From the NCBI RefSeq assembly GCF_022605725.1, contig NC_065549.1, forward strand, positions 40,315,690 to 40,379,689: a stretch of DNA of 64,000 bases, written 5' to 3'. Position numbers and translations under genes: made by a program. Position 1 is the first letter of the stretch, and every line of letters starts with the position of its first letter. The notes beneath the pieces were generated by a model. It worked only from the letters and a program-made list of their open reading frames with translations, did no database searches and had not been told where the DNA came from. This DNA is from Anthonomus grandis grandis (lineage: Eukaryota; Arthropoda; Insecta; Coleoptera; Curculionidae). Below, in pieces: positions 10,986 through 23,449 of this stretch.

Positions 10986-12300
10986 TCAGGATTTAGGTCT
11001 GGTCATAGTACTACTACTACTCTTAACTTAACTGACAACATAATAAGAGTATTAGACAAAAACATTGCGGTTCTTTTAGTCTCCCTGGACTACTCTAGGG
11101 TTTTTGATCTGTTAGACCATGACTTACTGTGTGCTAAACTAAAATACCTGGGCTTTGATAACATTTCTGTCTCCTTTTTCAGGTTTTACCTGACAGATGG
11201 ACGACAGTGCGTACAAATTGGTAACAATTTTTCTTCTGCTGAGACAGTAATATCTGGTATAATTGGACCACTTTTGTTTCTTATATAAATTTTTGACATA
11301 TTCCAAGTAATGAAAAATTCGGATTCTCAGTCCTATGCAGATGATTTTGCATTATTTTGACCCCAATGAACCAGCAGCGGCTGAAGCATCTTTTAATCAG
11401 GATCTTAAATCTATACTTAACTACTTAACTACTACTTGACTACTTAACTGGACATAACTTAAAAATAAATCCTGACAAAACAGAGGTACTTCTATTTTGC
11501 GCAGAAAAACGACGAAAACTGCTAGAAGGTAGGCTGCACTTAAAACTAGGTGATACAAACTTGGGATTTTCTGGATATGCGAAGAGCTTAGGGCTTGTTA
11601 TTGATACTGACTTAAGGTTTAGGGATCATGTGAGGTTAGTTCAAAAAAGTTATGTCAAAATAAAAGTACTTTATGCTAACAGATTTATTTTAGACTTTAG
11701 GATCAGGAAAAAACTATGTGAATCTCTAATTTTGCCAATTTTTTATTATTGTAATATAGTATACTACTCCTGTTTAGATCTAGTTACAAAAAATCGATTG
11801 CAAGTTATACAAAATAACTGTTGTCGCTTCATATTTGGTCTGAGGAGATATGATCGTGTGTCAGCAGAATTTAAACAATTAAAGTGGGTTAATATGTCGA
11901 AATGGTAAGACATCTATATGCTACTTTTTTAATAAGGCTGTTAATCTCAAATATTCCTATATATTTGAGAGAAAAGTTAAGTTTTCGAACGTCCATTCAT
12001 AACCGTGACCTTTGTTATGAAAATCATCTTACTATGCCGCAACATCATACAGCACTATTTCAGAGATGTTTTACCTATAATGCGATAACTTTATATAATG
12101 CCTTGGATCCCCATTTTAGAAATATCAGTTCAAGAGTATTTAGGTCTGAGTTTAAAACTTATTTGCTTAATTTGCAAAATGCTTAGTAGAATACTTCTAT
12201 CATTGTATAGAAATATAATTTGTCTTTTGTTTAGAATAGAAATTGTTAAGTATAGGAGTAGCCTAAGGCTAAAATTCGCCATTTGTATTCTTTAACCTTT
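10986..12300 (+). pseudogene. LINE-B: reverse transcriptase fragment (Jockey/CR1-like), 5'-truncated
   Basis: Begins abruptly with SGFRSGHSTTTTLNLTDNI, then VSLDYSRVFDLLDH, a damaged GIIGPLLF motif and YADDFALF near 11335-11360. The thumb region follows at 11561-11908 (LGLVIDTDLRFRDHV, PIFYYCNIVYYS, GLRRYDRVS) and 11902-12186 (ending in FRSEFKTYLLNLQNA). Several stops and frame changes fall around 11290-11560 and 11900. It is close kin of LINE-C (18690-21167) and LINE-G (57780-58560), which share the SYVKIKVLY and KKYDRVS patterns. Confidence 0.8.
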
Positions 12301-12501
12301 ATGTATACACCTATCTAAACAGATTTATATATCTCTGTAATGTATATGCATGTTTATTAATTGCATGATTATTAATTACAAACAAAAATGATCTGATATG
12401 GCAACAGACATAGCCCTTATAATGTGATTATTAATCAAACAGATTATTTAAAAAATATATCAACATCTTTAAAACTACGTAGCATAATCGTACGGCCTTA
12501 T

Positions 12502-12536
12502 CGTCGCCTTACTGTGAAAAGTGCATAAGTCCAAAA
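12502..12536 (+). repeat. E2 left terminal inverted repeat
   Basis: Starts CGTCGCCTTACTG and ends ATAAGTCCAAAA; one mismatch to the inverted 15812-15846. Preceded by TTAT. Confidence 0.92.
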
Positions 12537-12842
12537 TGAGTAATTTTACAGGAGAAGAAAAAAACTGTATTTTCGGGGTTATATTTTAAAAAAGATGCAA
12601 TTTTGTTAATGAAATTTATTTATTTATTTTAAAAATAGTAAACATTTTGATTTTTAATCTTTTTTTGAATACTACTATGTAGTAAGGAAGACTACCATCC
12701 ATTTTTCATACTCTAATTTGCGAACAAAAATGGACTTATGCATTTTAAGAAAAACACTAATCATAGAACAGAAACATTTATTAAACAAAAACAAATTAAA
12801 ATCTTTTTATTAAATAAAAGGTTATTCGTGCTTCAAGTTATC

Positions 12843-15085
12843 CTAGAAAGGATGATAATCTGCCTCCATTGTTTTCTTCAAAAACATTAAATTACTAAAT
12901 TTTTTCTTATTTATTTTTAAGGAATCTTTATAAAGCAGTGGTAACGAATTAAAGGGTACAGAGACTCTACTTTTACTTTGCCTAATAGGTAATTCCTTAA
13001 AATTGTGCTTGTGTCTAATTTTGTAATCAATTTTTCCATTTACATTATATCTTAATGCCCGTATATCATTCAGAGTGGGATCACCTGCTTTAAATCCTGG
13101 TCGAATGGACTTCACTAACTTAATTTCGTCAAAATTCTTGAAATGTTCATGACTTAAATATTTAACTTTATAGGGCTTCGGCAATTTTCTCGCATATTTA
13201 CAGGCAGCAATAATATCAGCGGGCACATTGATATTTCGTCCTTTTAAATAACGTTCTATGGTGGAATGTATCGAGTCACATTCCATTTGGATGTGACCGT
13301 TTTCCAAATATTTTTGTTCAATACACACCTGGTTTGTTACAGAAAGATTAAGAAGAGCATTTGATAATGTGACATTCCTATTCTGTGCTGCACATCCGTT
13401 GCTAATTAAAATGATCTTTTGGTTAGGGGTAAAGTTTGGAATAATATCAGTCATGAGAAATTAGGAAATAATAGAGGAAAAACAATTTGCGGTTAGTTCT
13501 ACTTCAGCCTCATGTCATACAAAGCAATGCCCTTCTTTGGTATGGAGATCAAAAATCGTAAAATTATGGACTACTAATTTTGTTCGATAATACAAAGCCG
13601 AAGTGTTCAACTTCGGGCAAAGGAGAACTGATTGCAGATCCATTGTGAATACTTTGTCGTCAGAAAGTTGATCAGATTCTTTTTCACTTCTTACTTCATT
13701 TTTCTTTTCGATGTAAATTTGCTCTTCTATACTTTTTGTTTTATATCCCACGCATACATCACATTCATCTTTTTTTGGAGCATATAGTGCCAAGTTAAGT
13801 TCGTCAAAAACTTCGTGAAAAGTCTTTATACTTAGAGCTTTTATTTTGTTTTTAGCACACCAATCTTCTTTATAAATATGCTACACTTCGGCTTTTGATC
13901 TAAATGTGGTTCAAGATACAGTCTCGATGTTGTTTTGCGGCAGTAATGAGATACAAGCTTAGGCAGCGTATGACAAACAGATTTTAGGTTTTCCTTTTCT
14001 TTGATGAATCTTAAGTTTTTCTTTCTTGGAGTATTATTATCATGATTTTCGCTCGAGCTGGCATCACTTTTATTAGGACTTTTGATGTCACTTTCAATCC
14101 ATGTAGATATTGTTCTTACTGAAACTCCCAAAGTGTTGCAAAAATTTGCGAATTGTTCGTTTTTTTTGTATGTAGAAAGTATTAATACGAAATGAATCTT
14201 TGGCTTTTGTCGTCTTCTTTTCTATTTCTTGTTCGAGCTGTCGGCAGCGCTAATACCCTAGATGACACATAAATTCTTTTCTCTTGCCATTTTAACTTCC
14301 AAAACTTCTGAAACATCTTGTCTCGTTCTTGGTCACTTATTTTAAAGCACTGAATTTTTGTATTTACTCTAACTCATTTACACCTTTCCTTTAGAGTTTT
14401 CTTTCCTTTGTTTATTTTAAACTCATTACCTTTCCTGCCTGTGTAGTCTAAACCATGTTCTCGTCTTTTTTTTATTCCATTATACTTCCACTGTTCAGGA
14501 TTTATAAATTTTCTTTTTTTTTTCGTTTTCGGTTTAAGTCTTGGTTATCAATATCTTCACGTGAAGAAATTTTTCTTATTCTTCCTTCTCCAGTAGTAGA
14601 CCCTGAACACTCACTTCACCATCGGTCGCTTCATTTTCTTCTTCCTGTTCCATTTCAAAACTGGAATCATGATCTTCAACTATTTTAACAACTTCATGCT
14701 CTAAGACATTTAGCTCGTTTAAGGTTTTCGTTATATTTTGGTTATGTTCTTTTCTTTGGTCTGATTCTAATAAATTTGTACTTTTAAGTTCTTTTTTATC
14801 GGTTTTACTTATATTCTCCCCTACTGACTAATACAACAAGTCAATTGTTGTATTAAGGTTCCAATGATTATCTTTATCTTCATTAATATTATTAACAAAA
14901 CTAGTTGATATCACCACAGAACTATCAAATAATATATTTTCATCATTTAAAATTTCTTCTGCCAGTCGGCATTCCTCTAACAAATCATATGTTTTGCTAG
15001 CTCTGATTATCAATCGAGATTTTAATGTCTTGTACGCCAATAGACCGTTGGAGTAGTTTATAGCCTCTTTTTGATTTATCCATAT
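12843..15085 (-). pseudogene. E2 transposase-like protein (DUF7869-like), broken
   Basis: An N-terminal exon-like piece (about 15085-14828; preceded by TTTTTTCAG) encodes ..KTYDLLEECRLAEEIL.. and is followed by an acidic linker (14800-14580). A DQERDKMFQKFWKL-like stretch lies near 14320. The core starts with a C-x2-C pair (ECDVC) at 13793-13515, followed by TMDLQSVLLCPKL (Asp 1). After in-frame stops (TGA where E1-like proteins suggest Trp, then TAA) it resumes at 13454 with ISNGCAAQNRN. Here the second expected Asp is Asn. LENGHIQMECDSIHSTIER supplies the third Asp, 40 residues on. Frame changes also lie upstream near 13800-13840. This copy should be inactive. Confidence 0.75.
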
Positions 15086-15811
15086 CTGAAAAAATACATT
15101 TTTTAAATTAATAAGTGGTGATAGAAATTGCTAAATATTGTTTATAATTATTAAAAAGTTGTGATGTTGTAAAGATTTGTGTTGGCACTACAGAAAAATA
15201 AGCATTTTTCCCGTTTAAGGATGCCAACAAGAGTTACTTATTATTCTGAAACCAAGAGGAGATCTAGAATGTAAAGCGGTTTAAATACTTGTGAATCTGG
15301 GATCTGGGAACCAAACTTAAATTAAAGTATTTATATAGTTGTCCATTAACGATAAAATTTTTTTAAATTGTTACTACCTACATTTAAAAAATTGGAAAAA
15401 TTACCTATTTCTCAACATATTCAACTGTGCATAACTCTGCCCGTATGTTAAATAAAAATATATAGTTAAATTTGTTATTTAAGTGTTATAATTTTATTTT
15501 AAATAAAAGGAAAATATGGCAATATAATACGTATTTACCTTTATAAATAAAAATTACAATTTTGTATACAAGAAACTTTCATAAGCATAAAAATTAGATC
15601 AATAAGTTGAAAACGTAAATTCAATACCGTTTAACCACAAACACTGACGGACTTATGCAGGTTTCATAGAGTTGTCAAAATAGTTAGGCTTATGGAGATT
15701 TCATTTCTATAATTTTAGCGACATCTACTGAAAATTTCGCGATCTAAAGTAGGTCCCCGGATAGCTTTAAAAATCAGCTAATAGGCGCCACGAAATGTCT
15801 GAAATTGAATT

Positions 15812-15846
15812 TTTTGGACTTATGCATTTTTCACAGTAAGGCGACG
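15812..15846 (-). repeat. E2 right terminal inverted repeat
   Basis: Inverted partner of 12502-12536 with one mismatch, followed by TTAT at 15847-15850. Confidence 0.92.
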
Positions 15847-15985
15847 TTATGTTACAATCCTGCCATGAGAATGGTTTTTTGTGTGTGTCTTTACAAAAAA
15901 AAATAAAATAAATAATTCTACACTAAACAGCAGTCGATAAAACGACTCGAGTCTATTATAATTGAGAAAGAAGAAGAAACGTAGA
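15847..15985 (+). repeat. SINE-1: 3' part of a tRNA-derived SINE, split by E2
   Basis: ACAATCCTGCCATGAGAATGG matches the end of the tRNA-like head of SINE-2 (minus strand, 38050 region). CAGTCGATAAAACGACTCGAGTCTATTATAATTGAG-type sequence near 15935-15965 matches its body. The head upstream of the break continues at the left flank of E2 (about 12470-12501), with E2 and one TTAT copy inserted between. Confidence 0.6.
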
Positions 15986-16079
15986 TATTATTAACAGTAA
16001 CTCAATAAAATGAGGATATGTGCGATCACATAAGTCTAAAATTTTTTAACTGCAGCTCGGAACAATTCAATTGAAGCAA

Positions 16080-17130
16080 TATTGGTCCATTATCATAAAT
16101 GTTTCATCCATGAATTCCTTTATCTGCACGGCCCCATTTTTTCGTCTATTTTTCCTTTAATTATGAATTGTAGCGTTCTATATTTTTCACTTATTTGTAT
16201 GTGTCCAAAATAACTTGCTTTTTTTATTTGACAGTATTCATTATTTCAATTTGTTTCACTATTGGGTTTATGACCTCGGTGTTGGTAGTATAGCTTGTTT
16301 AAGAAATTTTCAACATTCTGCAGTAGCACTACACTTCCAAAGCCTCCATTCTCTTTTGTGTTGTTTCTGTTAACTTCCATGTCATTGATACACATCTTAA
16401 AGCAATATATTAAAAACATAACATTTTAGAACAAGAAGTATGGGTTTTAGGTTAAGCCTGAAATTACATAATATCTTACGCATGTTATTGAATATTACGT
16501 TTACGTTTTCTATTTTAGCCTTTATTTCAACCAAATGATCCCAAATATCCTTAAGTACGCAGCCTAAATACCTCATTTTTCGTAATCTTTCTAGGGTACT
16601 TCTGTTTATGGATATTTCAACTCTAGCATTTGTTTTTTACCGATTACTTTTGTTTTAGCTTTATTTATAGTAAGTTTCATGTCATATTCTTCGCAGATGG
16701 TAATTACTCGACACATAAGTCGCTGCAATCCTGTTTTTGCTTATGACCACCGTATCATCCGCATATCGCAGATAATTCAGACATTCGCTAATGGTAATAA
16801 CGCCATCTATATGCTTTTCTAAATATACCCTCCGAATATACATTATACACCAGAGATGACAGTATACACTTTTGTCTTACTATTTTTTTATTACTGACGT
16901 TGTCAGTTCTATTATTTTTAATTCTTACTTTAGCAGTTTTATTCCAATATAAGTTTGAAATAAAAAAAAAAAATTCTATATCACTATACGCCAATACCTC
17001 AATAAGTTTGTTATGGTTCATGAGGTCAAACGCTTTGCTAAAGTCTATGAAATAGCTATACAAATTCATTATAATAATTCCTATAATAGAAAATTGATAG
17101 AAAATTCGATAAAAAAGATACACTTACATT
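16080..17130 (-). pseudogene. RTE-like reverse transcriptase fragment
   Basis: Minus-strand translation from 17123 gives FIDFSKAFDLMNHNKLIEVL, then NLYWNKTAKVRI, a VRQKCILSSLVYNVYSE stretch (the RQGCxLSPxLFN motif) and a damaged YADDTVV motif near 16760. Further remnants including RLRKMRYLGCVLKD reach about 16560, and a final weak match to the C-terminal region lies near 16350. The pattern is that of RTE-type LINEs. Several frames are broken and both ends are missing. Confidence 0.75.
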
Positions 17131-18689
17131 TTGATAAATAAAAGATTTACTCAACCTTTTTAATATTCTGGTCCGGAAAAGTCGGCCAGCAATCCAGGTT
17201 AATCATCCGGAAACGACTGAAAGAACGGGTCTAAAGCTAATTAAGTTCTCTTTACAGGAAACAATCTTTGTTTGTCGTAAACTCTCGTTTAAAGAGGGAT
17301 AGCACTTTTTGTTAAGTGTTTACTTGCCTGGTATGCCTATCGCATACTGTCAGTACTCACACTATTGTAATAATTTTTATTTGTTCTAGAAGTAACGTTA
17401 GATTATTATTAAGAGTATAAGCCATGCTCGTTTGTTAAAAACTTAAATTTGGATGCTGGATATGGCGTTGTTAATTTTTTCCACTAATAACCCGTCATTA
17501 AACACTGCTAATCTACCTAAAAAAAACGAAAATTTCAGCATTTAATCTGTTATATTTGAAGTATCGTTAGCTTAAACCTTAAAAACCTTCACTTTGAAGT
17601 CATGATATATCTCCGTCGTTTTTTATAATAATGATCAAGATAGACGATAGTAATGACGCAAATAAGTTGGCAGAAAAAGAAACGCAAAAAATAAAAGAGA
17701 AATTGCAGAAAGAAGCAAGTGCAAGCACTGAAAGAGAACTACCAAAATCTCTAGTCTTCTCTCTAGATCTAGACCAAAGTCTCGTTAATGTGATCAATTT
17801 TATCATTTTACTTGCCTAATACTGGCTGCAATTCAATAGATTGCCAAGTATCGCCATGTTCTGATATATGCAATCAAAGATGCTTAGAGCGGCGTATGCT
17901 AGAAAAGAAAAATAGTTTTTTAGCAAGAAACAATCATCTTCTTAGTGAGGAAGTAAGAAAACTCGAGGAAAACCTCAAAAACTCTAAAATAACGTATTGT
18001 AGTATTTAATTTTAAAATTTGAGTTTCGCGCCTTTAGATATAACGTCATATGTGTTGACAGTTATTACGTTTTGTTAGGTTGGCAGAAGTGATTGACAAG
18101 AAGAGATTATGACGTGACTTGATTATGACGAGACGTATTATATTATGTATTTCAAATTATGCAGTCAGTATAGTCAAATTATGGACTTATGAGTTATGAG
18201 TTATAATTTGTATATTTGTTTAACCGAATAAAAGGCCATTCTACAGTATAAAGGTTATAAAATTCCAGACCTTACCGCTAAAAAAGATAAGCAAAAGGAG
18301 GTCAACTTTAGATGTCGATATCAGCTTTCGACCCCAACTCTCAACTTCAATTTTTGATCACGGCTTTATCATTGACAGCGTTGCCCCAATGAACACTAAT
18401 GTAAACAAACCAAAAATGCTGAATATTTGACAGGTCCAGGTACAGGTCCCAAAAAAGTGGTAGTAGCCACAGCAAAATCAAAACAAACCCAAAATTGTTA
18501 AATCAAAGAAAATATGACAATGAGCAGATAATCGACCAGAGCCAATAATTGAGTCTAACAAAGAGGCAGTTATCCTAGAGCCTGCAAAAAAAAACTTCAC
18601 CGGATCTTTATATCGGTGTTCTCAAAAAGGATGGAAACAGGACATATCCTCAAGTCTTGCAAGATAAATAACTTGGATGCTAAATGTAG
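17131..18689. other. Unassigned stretch with two short frames
   Basis: 17640-17819 (+) encodes a Lys/Glu-rich segment followed by PKSLVFSLDLDQSL, reminiscent of the first-Asp region of the E1-E4 protein family; the match is weak. 17812-18009 (+) encodes a Cys-containing start followed by a likely coiled coil (..RRMLEKKNSFLARNNHLLSEE..). 18010-18689 shows nothing I can name. Confidence 0.3.
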
Positions 18690-21167
18690 CTGTGAAGAAA
18701 TAAATTAAATAAATAACGCCTTTATTCAAGTATTTCTTTGTACATACAAAACAAAAACATATGAAAATGTACACACAGATTAGCACCCACAGAAGTTTAG
18801 CCTTCTGGTTATTCTTTCACTCAACCAATTTGCCGGATATTAACTTCACCATCTTTAAATGTTAACAGAGAAAGTCCAATAAAATGCTTTTAAGAGATAA
18901 CACTAAGGATAAAATATAACAATATAACAATGCAGTACGTATATACATACAATATACCTGTCACTAAAAAATTCCTAAAAATCTACTTCACATCTTATAA
19001 ATACCTCTTGTACTTAGACCTTAAATAACCAGTATAGCATACCTTAAATTGAAGAGGTAAATTATTATTTATAAGTGAATAATTATAACTGAAACTCTTT
19101 TTAAAAAAAGAAGTTCTATGTTGTGGCATTGTTAAATCATTTTTGTCTCGTAAAGAGCGATTATACAAATTAGTTTTTTAAACAAATATACTGGTTGTTG
19201 ACATATATTTAGTTTTCTAGAAAATAGAGTCAAGTTAAAATTATACCAGTATTCACAATTAAGCCAACCCAACTCTTTTAAGTTTTCTGAGACATGATCA
19301 AATTTTCTTAATTTATAAACAAATCTACAGCATGTATTTTAAACGTATTGTATCCGTTTTTCATTTACAACATGTAAGAATGCATAATATGCTATAAAAC
19401 AATATAAATAAATAGACATAATAAGTGACTCACATAGTTTTTTTCTGGTTTTAACATTTATAAGATGTCTGCTAGCATATAAAAGCTACATTCTCACATA
19501 ACTTCTTTTTAGTAAAGATTTTAAATGTTGTTCAAATTTAAGCGGTACATCTATACACAAACCGTAATTTCTACCGAAGTTAGCAAAAGTCAACCGAGTA
19601 TTTTCAAATTGAATAAATAATCAAATAATAAAATTTCAAGTTGATTCATAAGTATGCCCCGTTTCTTTTCAGAACAAAGTAACTTTGTAGTTTTTGCAGA
19701 ATTAATTGTCAGATTATGTTTTGTTGAGTATTGCAAAATATTAGATAAATCTGAACTCATCTGCACCTATCCTAACTGTCTGCCTTCGACCTTTAAATAT
19801 GACCTAAAGAACAGTATTTTAACCTCCCCAAAACCATAATATGATAGCCTGGCTCACATCAACTCAAAATCAACAACATCAAAGGCTTTAGAATAGTCTA
19901 TCAAAATTAATATAGCAGCCATTTGCCTATCTTGAATTTTTACAATGTCGTCAGTAATATTTAGAAGTGCAGCTGTTGTACTATGACTAGCTTTAAAGCC
20001 TGATTAATGCACAGGAAAAAAGCCATTTGTATTAAAGTAATCAGTGATCTGAACATGAACCACTCTTTCCAGAACCTTTGATATTACAGGAAGCAGACTA
20101 ACAAGCCTTAAATCTGTAAAACTGACAGGATCATGTTTTTTAGGCAGTGGGATTAACAAGAGAATCTTTCCAGCAATTTAGGAAATGACCATGTTCGAGA
20201 CAACTATTGACAATATAAGTTATATGTAATATTATTACATGCAAACACAGTTTCACCATCTGAAGTGTTATGCCATCAATGCCTGCAGCATTTGACACAA
20301 TACTCTGCACATAGTTAAACACATCAGAGGGATCGACCAATTTAAAAGTAAATTGTATGCCTTCTCTTATTTTATTATTATTATAATATGCCACTTTATT
20401 ATCACAGTTATTTGATTTTCTAAAAACGCTGCAGAAATATGTGTTTATCTCTTCCACATTCAACAATTCAGGACGAATCTGAATAACTGTATTTGTAGAA
20501 ACATAAACATTGAGGTCTCTTAAAGTTTGCCAAACTTTTCGTAGATCCTTTTGGGTCTCCAAATATTACAAATAAGCCAACTTTTCCTTACGTATAGAAG
20601 TTTTAATAAGATTTCAAAGTATTCTATATTGTTCAAAATTTTCTGTAGAGTTGTTTAATTTACATTTCAGTCTAGCCTTGTCCCCTTCCCTCATTAAACC
20701 TCTTATTGCATAAGTAAACCATGATGCATAAGGCTTAGTCACTGTAATGGACCTTACGGGAGCATGCTTATTAAATAAATATATTATAGATAACAAAACA
20801 AATAAATATAGTCAGATACTTAACTTTACTATCTATATCATGAAGGTGGAAGAATTCTTCTTACCATACTTCAGACTGAAGGTCAAATAAAAATTCAGGT
20901 TCATCGAAATGCTTAAAATCCCTTAAAGTCAAAAATTTTTAAGTTTTCACAATACATGTTCTGTTTATGCAGCAAAATGTTAAAAGGTGAACACTTCACA
21001 TCCTATTTGAATCTAATCCTACTCTGAGTTACAATATTTTTATTGTTAATAAAAATTGGATCTAGTAAAGTGGCTGTTGTATCAGTCAGACGAGTTGGTT
21101 CATCATATACCTGAAAAAAGTCATAGCTATAAAATAATTTGCTGACCGGGTTTTGAATATTATATAT
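18690..21167 (-). pseudogene. LINE-C: Jockey/CR1-like retrotransposon, interrupted by E3
   Basis: Reading leftward from 21163: an endonuclease end with QVYDEPTRLTDTTATLLDPIF near 21110-21050, then a linker (20796-20614, 20562-20140) with AAGIDGITLQMVKL. The RT follows from 20140 to 19810: LPKKHDPVSFTDLRLVSLL, SGFKASHSTTAAL, ILIDYSKAFDVVD. A decayed thumb region continues to about 19000 (GLCIDVPLKFEQH near 19560). The 3' end carries AATAAAGGCGTTATTTATTTA near 18710. Numerous stops occur. E3 sits directly at its upstream boundary, and more LINE-like sequence may resume at 23841. Confidence 0.8.
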
Positions 21168-21190
21168 GAGGCCATTATTTGCAAAACTCG
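21168..21190 (+). repeat. E3 left terminal inverted repeat
   Basis: 23 bp beginning GAGGCCATTATTTGC, exact reverse complement of 23814-23836. ATAT precedes it, inside a TA-rich run, so the exact duplication length is less certain than in E1 or E2. Confidence 0.9.
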
Positions 21191-21577
21191 TCCTATGCTT
21201 TAAAGCAAATTGTTCAGGAAATGAAAAAAATGCTCACAGAACTACTAATGCATTATAATTTAGCTGTTTTTTTTTACTGGTAGCTTCGTGGCTACAGAAA
21301 AGCAAAACCACTAATTAGAAATCTAAAACGCTAAAAATGTTGCTAAAAATAAATAAATAAAGTGCATAGAGAGAGTTTTGCAAATAAAATTAAAAAAATA
21401 TATATCTTCTAGTTCTTCCCTTTATTAATCAAACATGATAATAATATTAAAACTAGGGTGAAAGCATAAACAAATCCTAATTGCGTTTATTTAACTGCAT
21501 AAAAAACAAAGAAACATTTTTTCTAACAAAAATAAATGTTGGAAATTCAGTCAAAACAAAATTAAAATATAAATTAT

Positions 21578-23449
21578 TCAAACAGGAAAATCCTCAGTTT
21601 GATTTTGGCATCCCTCCAACTTATCGTCTTCTTCGCGTGCAGCGGCAGGCTTTGTGAGATGACTTTTATAGAAAGTTAATTGTGGAAGACTCCTCCAATC
21701 GTTTCCGTAATGTTGAGCCAGCAACTTGTCAATTGTACTTTTGTCACCCTTCAATTGATTGCCTAATGGTATCTCTTTAGGCGATAGCGAGGAAACTTGC
21801 AATTTTTTTTGCAAATACCTTTAGGTTGCCCAATATTAGTGCGATAATTAGGTTCGCCTTGCACCAGAACAGTACCATTATTCCTGATGAAAATGAAACG
21901 TTTTGCTTTATTGAAGGCAAAATGCCACGATGAGGGATTCTTCACTACTCTTTTGGTCTCTGCTCTCCAGTCGAATAGTCTCCAGTCAACCCCTAACTTT
22001 CGAACAGTGGCATGTTTTTTAATTATGTCATCATATTGACAAGGTTCGACAATTACTGGTGTCTTCTTTATGTCCTTTTCGACCAAACCAAAAACCCTGT
22101 CGGGAGGGATGAAGGAATGTCCAACCATCGGAAAAATCAGTTCCAGACATTTAATGTTTTTTGGCGCCCCTTCTTGAAGCCAGTGGGCCAGCATTGCCAT
22201 CATTATAGTATTTTTATTTTGGCCGCCACACCCGTCGGCAAATAAATTTATTTTTGTTACGGAATTTTCAAAATTGAAGTTAATCAAAACATCTTGAACA
22301 GCCGATGTTATAGCATTAGAATGTTTCGGAGATTGAATTTCGGTCCATAAGTATGAAAAGACATTTGTGACTCTTAATTGAGTCTGGGAGCTACCACATA
22401 CGACTGTGAAATTATGGTAATTAATTTGCTGGCTAAAGTAGGCAGATTGGTCAGGCAACCGTGGTAAGGCCAGATTCTTTTGACAATCAAAAGAAAAGGT
22501 AACTGTTGTTGGTTTAGTGTATTTAAGTAATTTGAAAAAGGTTTTTGCCTTCAATACGTGGATGCGATGTTCCACAATTAATTGATGCCTACCACTCGCG
22601 GATGTCATTGATTTAATCTGTTCTTTCGTCCTCAGGCAGAAAGAACAACAGTCAGTCTGTGGGGTCCCAAATGCAATATTGTAATTAGCATTTACATATT
22701 TTCTGAAATAACTTATTTTTACATGCATACCTTCCGGGGTTTTTGCCAGATATTGATTGTAGAGCTTTTTAAAAGAAAGGTCACAAGGTAAATACATCCG
22801 GACACTTGACTTGCTTCGGCAATAGTGCGATTCAACACACTGAATTGATTCAATGAATTGCTTTATGCTTTTTTGCTTGTCAATATTTTTTACACCTACT
22901 CGATCGCCACCTCTGCGTTCCTTTGGAAGAGCCCCGAAAAGCACAAAATTTCGCATTACCCTTTGAATTCTATCTTTACTAAAATTTGATATTTCCAAAA
23001 AGGCATTTCGGCATACCCTTATCAAGTGTCCATCCTTCAAACGGATATTGTATTGTATAAAAACCTGAGCGTGGTCTGTTTTACCTCTTTTGGGTTTGTT
23101 TCCCGTGCAGCAAGCCAGTATTCGCCTATCTTGTTCTATCTTGTCTTTAGATTCGTACAAGTACGCGTGACACTCCTTGACCTGCGCCATCGTTAGTGTC
23201 GTGCAATAATAAGGTTGTCCTGGTCGACCATCATGCTTGCAGGTCGGATACGTTGCCAGAGTCTGTGATAAATGTCTAGAATAGAACAGCAGGGATTAAT
23301 TAAAAGATTCTATGACACATTAAAAAATGATATACCTACCGCATACGCTTGGCAACATTTCTTTTATAGTTTTCTGGCTGACGTTCTTTCTTACGTCCTT
23401 TCCCAGCAGGGCTAGGTAAAACACTTGAACTAGCATGTAGTATTTCCAT
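21578..23449 (-). CDS. E3 transposase-like protein (DUF7869-like), two exons, one late frame change
   Basis: Exon 1 runs 23449-23340 (start MEILHASSSVLPSP) to a GTAGGT donor in phase 2. Exon 2 starts at 23275 after TTCTATTCTAG and restores the frame, giving RMRHLSQTLATYPTCKHDG. This start is preferred over the internal Met at 23190 because the splice joins two basic coding segments in frame. A Cys pair (CCSFC) precedes the core. The core has FSFDCQKNLALPRL (Asp 1), LFADGCGGQNKN (Asp 2, 83 residues on) and VGHSFIPPDRVFG (Asp 3, 44 residues on). The zero frame ends at 21763, but the tail of the family resumes in the -1 frame after an A8 run near 21805-21812 and ends at 21578. This is the most intact gene in the window apart from that shift. 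Confidence 0.75.

Larger units (their letters stand above)
12502..15846 (-). mobile_element. E2: DNA transposon with decayed DUF7869-like transposase
   Basis: A 3345-bp unit with 35-bp terminal inverted repeats (34 of 35 match) that begin CGTCGCCTTACTG, flanked by TTAT (12498-12501 and 15847-15850). Internal copies of the TIR core GGACTTATGCA lie at 12732-12742 and 15649-15659. The gene reads right to left. The flanks join into one tRNA-derived SINE, giving an independent check on the ends. The protein is a different subfamily from E1, E3 and E4. Confidence 0.85.
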
